NCBI GenBank assembly: GCA_021325255.1
Contig: JAJPHP010000084.1
Location: 1 to 60,934, forward strand
DNA: 60,934 bases
Reading direction: 5' to 3'
DNA from: Nitrososphaerota archaeon
GTDB taxonomy: Archaea; Thermoproteota; Nitrososphaeria; Nitrososphaerales; CADDZS01
Both the position numbers and the translations under genes were made by a program. This document shows, in pieces, positions 9,148 through 18,261 of the stretch; positions within the stretch are counted from its first letter, which is position 1; every line of letters begins with the position of its first letter. The notes beneath the pieces are model-generated. The model ran no database searches and was not told where the DNA came from. It saw only the letters and a program-made list of their open reading frames with translations.

Positions 9148-10125
9148 ATGCTTGAGCCATCTCCGAACACCAAAGACAACAATCTTGACCATATGGTTAA
9201 TGGACGATCGCCCCACTTTCTAGAGAAAGGGGTGGAAGAAATCGAAGTCGCGGGCCTTGCACAGATTCTGCTCGCTATTGCCAGGACAGGCCAGATGGTA
9301 TCAAGGCAGCTCTCTTTCAGAGTGGGAATGACAAAGAGTGTCAACCCCTTCGGCGAGCGGCAGGCAGAGTTGGACGTATTCACGAACGAGGCTTTCTCGA
9401 AGGCCCTCCTCGATACCGGTATTGTTGGTACGGTTGCTTCCGAGGAGCTGGAAACACCACTGACCAATCCAAACCTTTCAGTGGATTCCTCGTTTTCCGT
9501 GGCTATGGATCCTCTGGATGGATCCTCAAACATAACAACGAACAATCCGCTTGGAAGCATCTTCGGCATCTGGAGGGGACGACTTCCTCAGTCGGGGAGG
9601 AAGCTCATGGCGTCAGCATTCATCACATACGGCCCGACGCTCTCCTTGACATTTACAACAAATGGCAGTGTCGAACAGTATGTTGAGCTGAGGGAAGGGG
9701 AAAACTCTGGTAGGTTTGTCCTCGCATACAAATCAATCAGACTTCCTGAAAAGCCCGAAGTGTACGGTTTCGGCGGAACAAGATCAGACTGGATTCCGCA
9801 GGTCGAGAGGTTCGTCAGCAGTCTCGAAGCGCGCGGGATGCACCTTAGGTACGGCGGTACCTTCATCGGCGATTACAATCAAATTCTGCAGCGAGGCGGC
9901 ATATTTTCCTATCCCGCGCACAAATCAAAGCCTCAGGGGAAACTAAGAATTCTCTACGAGACCGCGCCAATCTCGTTTCTTACAGAACTTGCGGGCGGCA
10001 GTTCCTCGGACGGGTATCGCTCCATTCTGGACATCGACCCTACGAAGCTGTCACAAACTAGTGCTTTCTATGTAGGGAACAAATCACTCATCGAAGAGCT
10101 TGAAGGACAGATAGCCGCAAAATAG
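9148..10125 (+). CDS. fbp: Fructose-1,6-bisphosphatase, class I
   Basis: Hydrolyses fructose-1,6-bisphosphate to fructose-6-phosphate in gluconeogenesis. The metal-binding signature DPLDGSSN starts near residue 121 and is preceded by the usual acidic segment (VASEELE). The C-terminal part carries LRYGGTFIGDYNQIL and the substrate-binding region of the classical FBPase fold. Length is 325 residues from the ATG at 9148; an upstream GTG at 9118 would add ten residues but lies too close to the TATA box. Many TACK archaea instead rely on the bifunctional aldolase/phosphatase, so a classical class I enzyme beside a separate aldolase is notable. It is divergent from that aldolase. Confidence 0.93.
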   Translation: MLEPSPNTKDNNLDHMVNGRSPHFLEKGVEEIEVAGLAQILLAIARTGQMVSRQLSFRVGMTKSVNPFGERQAELDVFTNEAFSKALLDTGIVGTVASEELETPLTNPNLSVDSSFSVAMDPLDGSSNITTNNPLGSIFGIWRGRLPQSGRKLMASAFITYGPTLSLTFTTNGSVEQYVELREGENSGRFVLAYKSIRLPEKPEVYGFGGTRSDWIPQVERFVSSLEARGMHLRYGGTFIGDYNQILQRGGIFSYPAHKSKPQGKLRILYETAPISFLTELAGGSSSDGYRSILDIDPTKLSQTSAFYVGNKSLIEELEGQIAAK

Positions 10126-10324
10126 AGCTTGCGAAGTATTTTCCTTCTTATCTGAACAATATGCAGCTGGTTCAACAGCCGCGGGACTACGGCTGGCACA
10201 ACCATCACCTTTCCACTGTGGATCAGCGCGTTTCCAATTTTCTTAAAACGGGATCTTCTGAGAGCGCAATGTCAGGAGGAAAACAAGTAGATTGCAGAGA
10301 GGCGGAAGTATTGAGCTCCAGGGT

Positions 10325-11074
10325 ATGCAGTTCCCCAACGCAGTGCGAACCCAAGGAACTAGCGTGGAGCTGGTAAGGACGCACGTAAAGGACATTTCAA
10401 ACTGGGCGGAGGAAAACGGCCTCACTCAGGATAAGCAGTGGGGCATAATCTCTCGCGCTAAGTCCAAGAATGAAGAATTGTTCTTGACATTAGGGTTTCG
10501 GAGAACAACTCGCTCAATCTTGGTGGTAAAGGACGGGAGGATAGAAAGAAAGGAGGAAGAAGCGACAGAGCCTGAGATTGGAGAGTTCCACCTGCGTAGA
10601 GATGGTCTGCTCGAACTTTACTCCTGCAGTGCCAGATTGAAGAGCTCTATGCTTCGATCCCTTGGCGACGCATTTGGAAAGGATAGCGTAGAGAAACTCT
10701 ACCTTCCTAAAGACTCGATGAACAAGTTAATGAAGGATGCGATTGAAGTGCTGTCGGTCAGTTTCTCAGGTCTTGGTAACCCATTCTTCAGCGATGCTAC
10801 CTTGAGCGGTGCCGACCCCGTAAACTCAAAGACCTGCAAGGAGCTCATGTCTTCCGGTGACCTGAAGTCATTTAGGGCGAAGTTCAATGTCGAGTCTGCA
10901 TCCTCGGGTAGAAACGGAGAGGAGGACTCTTCCGATATCCTAATGGCGACAGTATACAACAGCTGCAAGGTACGCTTCTTCCCTGGACAAGGTGTTCAGG
11001 CGCAATCTGATATTGAAGAGTTTGTCTCGAGGGTTCAGGACGTTTCATTGACGGTATCCCAATCGGCGGAGTAG
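10325..11074 (+). CDS. Conserved-looking hypothetical protein
   Basis: About 250 residues, mixed alpha/beta, mostly polar, with no membrane segment and no motif I recognise. The central region has alternating charged and hydrophobic residues consistent with a folded cytosolic protein. An upstream TTG at 10292 would add 11 residues; I prefer the ATG at 10325. It follows the bisphosphatase gene on the same strand after about 200 bases and ends tail to tail with elp3, 13 bases apart. No function proposed. Confidence 0.7.
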   Translation: MQFPNAVRTQGTSVELVRTHVKDISNWAEENGLTQDKQWGIISRAKSKNEELFLTLGFRRTTRSILVVKDGRIERKEEEATEPEIGEFHLRRDGLLELYSCSARLKSSMLRSLGDAFGKDSVEKLYLPKDSMNKLMKDAIEVLSVSFSGLGNPFFSDATLSGADPVNSKTCKELMSSGDLKSFRAKFNVESASSGRNGEEDSSDILMATVYNSCKVRFFPGQGVQAQSDIEEFVSRVQDVSLTVSQSAE

Positions 11075-11087
11075 CAGTAATTGCGTC

Positions 11088-12776
11088 TCAAAGGACCTTG
11101 GAAACGAAAGGGCCGTCGTCTCTGTATCCTCGGTTCCTGTAGTACTCCTTGGTCCCCACGGCCGCGATCACTATGTGCTTCTTTCTCCTGAACTCCTCCT
11201 TCGCAATCCTCTCCGACTCGAGGAGTAGTCGCGTGCCAAAGCCGTGGTGCTGGGGTCGTCCTGAATGTAGCCCCTCCTTGAAATTGCGTCCTAGAGGAAC
11301 CACCTGACCGTAGACATGTAACTCCCTGACCAGCGAAGTGGACTGCTCCCTGATTTCGGGTCTGTGCTCCCTCCCGGAAGGAATGCGCATTCTCAGGAAT
11401 CCGTAGAGCGTGTCGGTCTTCACTTCCTCAAGGGACAAAAAGACCTCGTGCCCTTCCGAGGCTTCGTAGTCCAGCCTAGTTATCGGTAATTTGTCGAAAT
11501 TTTCACGAGCTCGAGCTTCGTCCTCCCCCTGAAAGCCCACGGCCTGAGTAGAAGCCGTTGCCCTGCGTCGACCTACTTCCCTGCAGCGAATGCATTTACA
11601 CCGTAGGCCTCTTCGCTCCATATCTTCGAGCACAATCTGCCGGAGGTTACCCTGGTTTGCGCCTCCTGAAATCTCTGTCTTCGGGATCTCCCTTTGAATT
11701 CTCATAATCCGGAGCCAGGGCGGGGCGTCCTTCTTGAACTCTGATAGAACATGTATCAAATCCGCGAGCGAGTACGGTTTGTACTTTCCCATCTTGTACT
11801 GGTTGAAGAGGGCGGTGCCTTCGACCACGAGTGTGGGATAGATCTTCAGCATGTCCGGTTTGTATCTTTTGTCGTTGACTAAGTTTCGTAGGTCTTCAAG
11901 ATCTCTGTCAAGGTCGGAGCCAGGGAGCCCCGGCATCATGTGGGCCACGAGTTTCAGGCATGAATCCTTGGAGACTCGAAAAGCCTGCAAAGTCTCCTCG
12001 AGCGTGTGCCCCCTGTTGACAAGTCTCAGGACCTCATCTCTTAGGGACTGAACGCCTATCTCGACCCTCGTCGTGCCGTAGCTCAAGAGAAGGTCGACAT
12101 GTTCTTCTTTGCACCAATCTGGTTTTGTCTCGATTGTCAGGCCCACGCATCGATGCGACGCAGTCTCATTTTGTTTCTTAGCGTCTTCAAGGGAGAGAGA
12201 AAGGTTTCCATTTAGAGCCTCGTAGCTCCTCTTCACAAAATCCAACTGATAGTCGAAGGGCATCGCAAGGATTGTGCCACCAAGCAAGATCATTTCGATC
12301 TTGCTCGTGTCGTGACCATTTTTCCGAAGGATTTCCAACGCATCTTGTACCTGAGTATGGGCGTCGTAACCCCTAGCCTCGCCAAACGAAGCGGCCGGAG
12401 AACTCTTGGTGTATGATTGTGGCGTGCCGAATCGCACTCCACCAGGGCAGAAAGTGCATGTTCCGTGAGGGCAGTTGAATGGTTTTGTAATTGCTGTTAC
12501 TACGGCTATGCCAGATCGAGTTCGCACGGTCTTTCTATGGAGCCTTTGATTGAACCTTTCACGCGTCGAAGGATCCAGGAAATGTAGGATTTGCGAATTG
12601 CTTGGTACGGTTTTGAGCCCGAACTCTCTGCAGACGTCAAGTTTTATACGAGAAATTTCCTTCTCAGAGAGCGGTCCGCGCTTTATCTCATCCTCTCCTG
12701 TCTTTGAATCGCGCTCTGCAATTCTCCTGCCGATCTCCACCAGCGCCAACTCTTCATCAGTGATTGTATGCTGCAT
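11088..12776 (-). CDS. elp3: Elp3-family tRNA uridine(34) acetyltransferase (radical SAM + GNAT)
   Basis: Installs the carboxymethyl group at wobble uridine 34 of tRNAs using S-adenosylmethionine and acetyl-CoA. The radical SAM cluster motif is CPHGTCTFC (cysteines 102, 107, 110), in the family-specific Cx4Cx2C spacing, with GVQSLRDEVLRLVNRGH further on. A cysteine-rich segment near residues 397-401 (CKCIRC) and a C-terminal GNAT domain (HHGFGTRLLLESERIA) complete the usual order. The length of 562 residues is normal. A TATA-like TTTAAA (about 12798-12803) precedes the ATG. Confidence 0.95.
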   Translation of the reverse strand: MQHTITDEELALVEIGRRIAERDSKTGEDEIKRGPLSEKEISRIKLDVCREFGLKTVPSNSQILHFLDPSTRERFNQRLHRKTVRTRSGIAVVTAITKPFNCPHGTCTFCPGGVRFGTPQSYTKSSPAASFGEARGYDAHTQVQDALEILRKNGHDTSKIEMILLGGTILAMPFDYQLDFVKRSYEALNGNLSLSLEDAKKQNETASHRCVGLTIETKPDWCKEEHVDLLLSYGTTRVEIGVQSLRDEVLRLVNRGHTLEETLQAFRVSKDSCLKLVAHMMPGLPGSDLDRDLEDLRNLVNDKRYKPDMLKIYPTLVVEGTALFNQYKMGKYKPYSLADLIHVLSEFKKDAPPWLRIMRIQREIPKTEISGGANQGNLRQIVLEDMERRGLRCKCIRCREVGRRRATASTQAVGFQGEDEARARENFDKLPITRLDYEASEGHEVFLSLEEVKTDTLYGFLRMRIPSGREHRPEIREQSTSLVRELHVYGQVVPLGRNFKEGLHSGRPQHHGFGTRLLLESERIAKEEFRRKKHIVIAAVGTKEYYRNRGYRDDGPFVSKVL

Positions 12777-12792
12777 AACTAGCGGCTCGCGC

Positions 12793-12803
12793 TCTCTTTA
12801 AAT
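12793..12803 (-). promoter_or_regulatory. TATA-like box for elp3
   Basis: On the minus strand, ATTTAAAGAG lies roughly 20-28 bases before the elp3 ATG, giving an almost leaderless transcript. Position and composition are the only evidence. Confidence 0.4.
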
Positions 12804-13221
12804 CAGAACAGACAATTCGAGTTGGGCTCTTTCTAGGGGCCGAAACCGGGACCGCGACGGAGAACGGGATTGCTGACGCAAAAGGTCGAAACAGATGATA
12901 GTGAATGAAGGATAATCACTGAAGCTCAACGCACTTCCTCCTGTGCTCTCAACTGACCGCTAGCTGTTTCGATTCTCTAATCTTTAAAGGCGTTCTCATG
13001 CCATGCTGATCGAGTTTCGAGAAAAGAGAGAGCCGCTCGGTTATTAGGAGAGCGTCGCCTTAAGACTGTTGATTTGCAAGAGAATTTCGAAAGATTTAGT
13101 ATGCACGGGATTGGGTATAAGCCAGCAACTCAAGCTTTCATTCAATTTCGATATGGAACTTCGTGACAACGGTCAGGTCGAGAGATTCGGAGTCGCAAGA
13201 GGAGGCATACATTTTTTCGGG

Positions 13222-13704
13222 ATGTCCATCGACTCGACCACGAGGATGCGAATTAAAAACTCCGCGAGCGTACCAACTGAGCAGTGCATATTCTGTAAGA
13301 TTGTCGCTCGCAAGCTCCCGGCCTACATTGTGCTGGAAGATGCATGCTATATCGCATTCTTGGACGCCTCTCCCTTCAATATTGGACATACTCTGGTCTG
13401 CCCGAAGCGGCACGGCGAAACCCTGTGGGACATGACAGAGAACGAAATTGGCGGATTGTTCATGTTCGTCTCGCATGTGTCCAAAGCCGCTGTACGCGCT
13501 ACAGGGATGGATGGCTTCAGAATAGTCCAGAACAACGGCGAGGCAGCAAACCAGGTAGTCGCCCACGTCCACGTCCACGTGATCCCTGTCAGTCTTCAGG
13601 ATAAGGGGCGGTGGATGGATAGGAAAAAGTTCACGCCGTCCGAAATGGAATCGATTGCGGAGAAGATAAGGCGCTCTTTAGACGAAAAGGCGCCTAAAAA
13701 CTAG
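13222..13704 (+). CDS. HIT-family nucleotide hydrolase/transferase
   Basis: The histidine-triad signature HVHVHVIP is present near the C-terminus and an N-terminal CIFCKI zinc/entry motif is typical of Hint/Fhit-like enzymes, which hydrolyse nucleoside phosphoramidates or dinucleotides. The open frame extends back to TTG 13069, but those 51 residues are not family-like; the ATG at 13222 gives about 160 residues, close to the usual length. The gene overlaps the end of a minus-strand oxidoreductase by four bases. Confidence 0.9.
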   Translation: MSIDSTTRMRIKNSASVPTEQCIFCKIVARKLPAYIVLEDACYIAFLDASPFNIGHTLVCPKRHGETLWDMTENEIGGLFMFVSHVSKAAVRATGMDGFRIVQNNGEAANQVVAHVHVHVIPVSLQDKGRWMDRKKFTPSEMESIAEKIRRSLDEKAPKN

Positions 13705-14911
13705 GCGATAGTACCTACTTCAGCGTACCTCGAAAAGAGCAAATGCCCTGCGCTGAACCGACCAAGGGAGAATCTGCTCCAATCGAATGTTCCTTTTCGC
13801 GCTTCGACCCCGGAGAGCATCTCGGAATTTATCCTTCCAAGCGCGGGACAGAGTTTGAACCCGTGGCCGCTCAGCCCGACGCAGCAGTAGGCGCCGCGTA
13901 TGCCGATGCCTTCAAGCGAATCAATTATCGGGTGTTGGTCGGGGGTAATGTCGTACATGCCTATGTAACTGGAGTGCATAGTTCCTTCCTTCATTTTGGG
14001 GACTCTCTCTGAGATTACCTTTGAGAAAAAACTCAGGAACTCAAACGGGACCTCCGTCGGGCAGTTCTCGGGATCTACTTCTTGTTTGTCCAGTTCCGGA
14101 TCCAGGCTCCCGCCTAATTCTAGCGATTGACCTTCTGGTTTGTAGTATGCCTTGTTCGGTATGTCGATGATGGAGGGCCTAACTCCTTGATACTGCTGCG
14201 GACGCTTAAGGATGACCACGGGATGTGCGGCTTGAGTTATGGGTAGAACCAGTGACCCCCTTTCGTTTCCCGAAATGCCGCTCTGGAGCAGTAACTTGTT
14301 GGTCCACACATTTGTGCAGAGAATTGCTTTTTCGCACTTTATGTGTGTCCCGTCTGACAGCTGGAGGCCGGCAAGTGCCCCTGATTCAACTAAAAGCCTT
14401 GAAACCTCCTTTCCCAGTATGATGGTGGCGCCGAGCTCTCTGGCACGCGATGCGTAAGAGTTTGCCGTGCTCACGGGATCAGCATACCCACTGTTTGGTT
14501 CGCGCACGACGACCTCGTCCTCCTTCAGTAACAGCTCCGGGAATAGACGTTCGGATTCAGACCGTTCGACCAAGTCGGTCGTGACACCAACAGATCGTAA
14601 CATTTCTAGGTTTACAGTGAGTGCGCCTCTCTGGCTCTCTGAAGCAACTATCACCATGCCGTTCCTTACAAATCCGGAGGTTCCAATCTTGGAAAAATCC
14701 TCGAGAGCGCGGAGGGAGTAAAGGGCCATCCTTGCAACAAGCTCGTTGCTGTAGTGAGTCCTCACGAGCGCAGTTGACTTGCTCGTCATGCCGGAGGCTA
14801 CCTGACCTCTATCGATCAGGATGACCTTGGAGCCATTGAGGGCAAGATGATAAGCAGTACTTGAGCCTGTAGAGCCTCCGCCGATTACAACAATTGGAGA
14901 CTGTTCGTCAT
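13701..14911 (-). CDS. FAD-dependent oxidoreductase (DAO/glycine-sarcosine oxidase family), frameshifted at its 5' end
   Basis: A D-amino-acid/sarcosine-oxidase-type flavoprotein. The first ATG in the main frame (14789) would lose the Rossmann FAD-binding motif, yet that motif is encoded directly upstream in the same frame: IVVIGGGSTGSSTAYHLA at about 14894-14841. No ATG, GTG or TTG lies in frame before it. The best start, ATG 14911 (MTNS), is out of frame by one base, so a single-base indel between 14911 and 14897 is the simplest explanation, whether assembly error or real mutation. The C-terminal GLSGHGFKLCPALG segment is the conserved FAD-contact end. It sits downstream of an SDR gene with about 60 bases between, probably one transcript. 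The substrate is unknown. Confidence 0.85.
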
Positions 14912-14971
14912 TTCTTCGAAGCGGAGATCCGCTCGAAGTTGCATGATGTTCTGATTGTCGATTGCTTTGTA

Positions 14972-15742
14972 TTAACCCAGAAGGCCTCCATTTGCTGTGA
15001 GTACAGCTCCATTTACAAACGAAGAGAGATCACTCGCGAGGAAACAGGCCACGTTCGCAATCTCCTCTGGCCGACCAAGTCTTCCAGCAGGAATCATGTA
15101 CTGTTTTACGAAATCTAGGACCTTTTCGTCCTGGAATCGCTTTAGCAGCGGTGTGTCTACCGGGCCCGGAGCTATGCAGTTAACTCTCAATCCCTCCTTC
15201 GCCCAGTTCTTCGACATTGCTTTGGTTAGGGCAATAATCGCGCCCTTCGATGCAGCATAGGCGTCAACCGAAGGTATCGGTTGTAAGCCCAGGTCTGAGG
15301 CAACATTGATTATAGAACCACTTTTGGTTGAACGCAAAATAAGGGGAATCGCGTGCTTGCAGGTAAGAAACATACTCTTTACGTTAGTATCCATCACCTT
15401 GTCGTAGGCCTCTTCAGAAAGCTCAACGACAGTTCCTGGCATTTCAATTCCAGCGCAATTCACTAGGACATCCAACCTACCAAACAGGCGTTCGCATTCC
15501 TCTAGAGCCATTCTTGCATCCTCGCTGTGTCTCAGGTCGGCGCCAAGAGTGTATTCCTTCATATTTTGAACGCTTAAGGCTCCTCCCTTTCCATCTTCGC
15601 TGTATTTCAAGTCCACGGAAAGCACTCTCGAGCCACACGCAAGGAACGCGTCTGAGATTGATCTCCCAATTCCTGATGCTGCGCCCGTGACGCAAGCGGC
15701 CTTGTCCATGAGGTTCAAATCCAATTTCATGGTGTTACTCAA
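14972..15742 (-). CDS. Short-chain dehydrogenase/reductase
   Basis: An NAD(P)-dependent oxidoreductase of the classical SDR type. Cofactor motif TGAASGIG is near residue 19, NCAG near 92, and the catalytic Ser followed by YAASKGA near 160. Length is 256 residues, standard for classical SDRs. The C-terminal ANGG is the usual substrate-loop end. It is followed by the FAD oxidoreductase and preceded by an HExxH protein, all on the minus strand. Substrate not predictable from sequence. Confidence 0.92.
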   Translation of the reverse strand: MSNTMKLDLNLMDKAACVTGAASGIGRSISDAFLACGSRVLSVDLKYSEDGKGGALSVQNMKEYTLGADLRHSEDARMALEECERLFGRLDVLVNCAGIEMPGTVVELSEEAYDKVMDTNVKSMFLTCKHAIPLILRSTKSGSIINVASDLGLQPIPSVDAYAASKGAIIALTKAMSKNWAKEGLRVNCIAPGPVDTPLLKRFQDEKVLDFVKQYMIPAGRLGRPEEIANVACFLASDLSSFVNGAVLTANGGLLG

Positions 15743-15776
15743 TCAGTCTTGTTGCTCTTGTTCGAAGTAAGATGAC

Positions 15777-16415
15777 CTAATGCTTTTGCTTGACCCTTCT
15801 GCGCTTCGATGACTCGATGACTTCGGCGGGCACGCCGCAATTTAGTGCGAGGCGCTCGTGCTCCTTTCTCGTAATCCAAGGTACCTTAAGATACTCAAAA
15901 ATCTTGAGCTCGTCCAGCCCAACACGCCGGGCTTCATTCGCAGCTACTCTGTAGGCCTCAACCTCAGTTGGTCTGTCTACGTAGGCGTATGCGTCGTCGA
16001 AGAGGTTCTTACCCTCCGTGAACTGCTTAACATGGACGAGTTCATGCACTATATCGAGATAAATTGTCCATAGTTCCCCAGTATTCAGATAGGTCTGGCT
16101 TGCGAATACGTGCCCGTCCTCGTCTGAAACACCCATGTATCCATCCCTGGGAAAGACCTCCACGGTCAAATCGCGAAGAACCTGCTCCGTCTTGTCACCA
16201 AACACATCTCTGACGGCCCGAAGAGTTGCAAAACCCGAGAAAATCTCAGAGAACTTGTGGGTACCCGCACCTACATTTCGCTTGATTGCTATTGTGCCCC
16301 AGTCAATGCTGTATTTGGAGCTGTGAAGCGAGTTTGACTCCTTCAAGGGTTGTGCAGACTGTGCGTTTGGAAATAGAAAAAGGTATTCAACCCGAGTGCC
16401 TTCTCCTTTGTCCAT
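15777..16415 (-). CDS. Zincin-like HExxH protein, unknown function
   Basis: A 212-residue soluble protein with the metallopeptidase-type motif HELVH near residue 124 and a downstream acidic stretch, RPTEVEAYRVA, whose glutamate may be the third metal ligand (the HExxH-x(n)-E gluzincin pattern). The region between is about 20 residues. No signal peptide. It could be a small peptidase or a catalytically inert relative. It precedes the SDR gene by about 30 bases on the same strand. The specific family is not identified. Confidence 0.65.
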   Translation of the reverse strand: MDKGEGTRVEYLFLFPNAQSAQPLKESNSLHSSKYSIDWGTIAIKRNVGAGTHKFSEIFSGFATLRAVRDVFGDKTEQVLRDLTVEVFPRDGYMGVSDEDGHVFASQTYLNTGELWTIYLDIVHELVHVKQFTEGKNLFDDAYAYVDRPTEVEAYRVAANEARRVGLDELKIFEYLKVPWITRKEHERLALNCGVPAEVIESSKRRRVKQKH

Positions 16416-16583
16416 TCAAAATTCTCATTGAACGGACACTCAGGATAACCGTTATACGTTTGCAGGTAGAGAATGAGAGCAATTCGTGCTTCTAGCTATG
16501 TGGGGGAAGACTGAGAAGCTGACGCTCTTTTGATTTTCTTCCCGCTCTGCCACATCTAGATACACTGGCAATGGATTAGAAAC

Positions 16584-17273
16584 ATGGGAGAAGAAAAAGA
16601 CAAGGAGAAGAAGCACAGGAAAAAGCTGTCAATCAGAGAGCCACTCGTACTTCTCGGCGTGCTTGTTCTTGTGGTCGGAGCGGTCCTGATAGTCTACGGA
16701 CTCATACCGCAGCAGCAGCCTCAATACAAATTGCTCCCTCCTCCGATGCAGGTGCCAATCAACGATAATCAAGGGAACTTTGTCGTTGACCCGGAGACCT
16801 ACTTCAGAGCGCACTTCACGGGGAGCGGTTCCGTTGACAATGTCCAGTGCGCTCCCAACTCCGCAGGTTGGATGTGCTATGGTTACGAGATCACCGGGAC
16901 GCGGACTGTTTACAGCATGTCCTCCCAGATTTACGGTAGCGCGATGGGCGCCTTGGGTCTTTTCTCAATCTACGCGGATAGAAGATTCGGACCGCTAAGA
17001 CCCAAGAAGCCTCTTGGAAAGTCTCTGAGGATAAGAGTTGACGAGGACATCTGCGTTGCAAACGGCGTTTGCATAGCTCTCGCGCCCACGGTCTTCCAAT
17101 TCAAGAAACAAAAATCACCCACGATATTTGCACCTGTCGCCTATGTAGTAGACCCTCTCGGCGCGAACAACGCAACGATCCTGCAGGCGGCAGAGATGTG
17201 CCCTACCGGCGCCATAATCATAGAGGACGAGGAGACAGGCGAGCGTATCCACCCACCTCCTCCGAAGAGCTGA
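16584..17273 (+). CDS. Membrane-tethered single-cluster ferredoxin
   Basis: Begins with a very basic segment, then a transmembrane helix (about 22-43), an extracytoplasmic-looking region with two cysteines, and a second weaker hydrophobic segment (about 108-127) that would return the C-terminus to the cytoplasm. The C-terminal domain (from about 150) is a ferredoxin: C157, C163 and C206 (CPTGAI) are kept, but the position of the second ligand is Asn160 and the fourth cysteine of the first motif is Ala167. That pattern fits a [3Fe-4S] cluster or a non-cysteine ligand, as in P450-partner ferredoxins. Redox partner unknown; tail to tail with the PAC2 gene. Confidence 0.8.
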   Translation: MGEEKDKEKKHRKKLSIREPLVLLGVLVLVVGAVLIVYGLIPQQQPQYKLLPPPMQVPINDNQGNFVVDPETYFRAHFTGSGSVDNVQCAPNSAGWMCYGYEITGTRTVYSMSSQIYGSAMGALGLFSIYADRRFGPLRPKKPLGKSLRIRVDEDICVANGVCIALAPTVFQFKKQKSPTIFAPVAYVVDPLGANNATILQAAEMCPTGAIIIEDEETGERIHPPPPKS

Positions 17274-17281
17274 CTGGTTGC

Positions 17282-18094
17282 TTAACTAATGTACCCAGTT
17301 TTTCGTCGCTCTTCTTCTTTTTGTTGCGAAGGAGTCATCAGCGCCCCCGCTTGCTGCTGTGCGCGCGCTCTCTCGATGGCCTGAACGACCTCCTGAGCTT
17401 CCGAGGCCTTCTGCTCCAGTTTGCTAAAGTCGACGCTGATTCCGAAGATCTTGGAAAATGAATTCAGGACTTCCTCTGGCGCCCTAGCTTCAAAGGAATA
17501 CCCAGACGTCTCCCCGAGAAGCGTAAAGCCGGTGAGTCCCTTGAGTCTTGCCATACCGAGGAGCAATCCGTTCATGCCGGTAATTGCGCCCTCGCTCATC
17601 ATTCTGCAGCCGCTGTCTATCAACTTCGGAGTCAACCGCACATCTGTCACCGCAGCGTAGACTTTCGGAGCCTTTGTAGGGCTTCCTGTAACAAACGCGC
17701 CAAGTGTAACTAACTCCTTCGCGCAGTGCTCCTTTACGAGATAATCGATAATCTTCTCGGACAGGAGGTATTCTGATTCGGGGGTGGATGGTTGGGCATC
17801 CCCCGTGTAGAGAATGAGGTCTCTGCCGCCTGCTCTTTTATCCTTGCCGCCGTTGTTACGGTTGCTCTTACAGTAGAACAGCTCGTTCTTGATTAGCGTA
17901 GCAGTGCCGTCTTCTTTGATAGTCACTTGAGGTGGAAAGCAATCGGAGTAGATCTCAGCCAGTATCTTTGCGGAGAGCTCGCTGATTAGGTGGTCTACTG
18001 CAAACTTGCCCACAAAGGCCGAACCAGGCAAACCGCATACGATGACCGGCGAGTTCAGCGACGGACGGTCCTTCACAATCAGGTCTATTTTCAT
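17282..18094 (-). CDS. PAC2-family protein (proteasome assembly chaperone-like)
   Basis: PAC2-type fold: the N-terminal VIVCGLPGSAFVGKFAVDHL, the mid-protein TLGAFVTGSPTKAP and the GMNGLLLGMA segment match the family that includes archaeal PbaB and eukaryotic PAC2. Role by family: assembly or binding of proteasome alpha subunits, cytosolic. The C-terminus is an Ala/Gln/Glu-rich helix with a tail ending GYIS, comparable to the C-terminal docking tails of proteasome-binding proteins. The length of 270 residues is normal. It lies downstream of amrS on the minus strand. Confidence 0.88.
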   Translation of the reverse strand: MKIDLIVKDRPSLNSPVIVCGLPGSAFVGKFAVDHLISELSAKILAEIYSDCFPPQVTIKEDGTATLIKNELFYCKSNRNNGGKDKRAGGRDLILYTGDAQPSTPESEYLLSEKIIDYLVKEHCAKELVTLGAFVTGSPTKAPKVYAAVTDVRLTPKLIDSGCRMMSEGAITGMNGLLLGMARLKGLTGFTLLGETSGYSFEARAPEEVLNSFSKIFGISVDFSKLEQKASEAQEVVQAIERARAQQQAGALMTPSQQKEEERRKTGYIS

Positions 18095-18261
18095 TCTGCC
18101 AGATTCTCTATCTCCCTAGCATATCTTCTTGCTTGAGTGCTCGCCCTGTCCAGGCCGCAGAAGATGCCCCTCTTTCAGATAATATAAGTTGTCCAGTGAT
18201 GTCATGTCCAGTGGAGGAGGCGCACTTGCATTTGCCTTTGCACTATTGCAGAACTTTCCCT

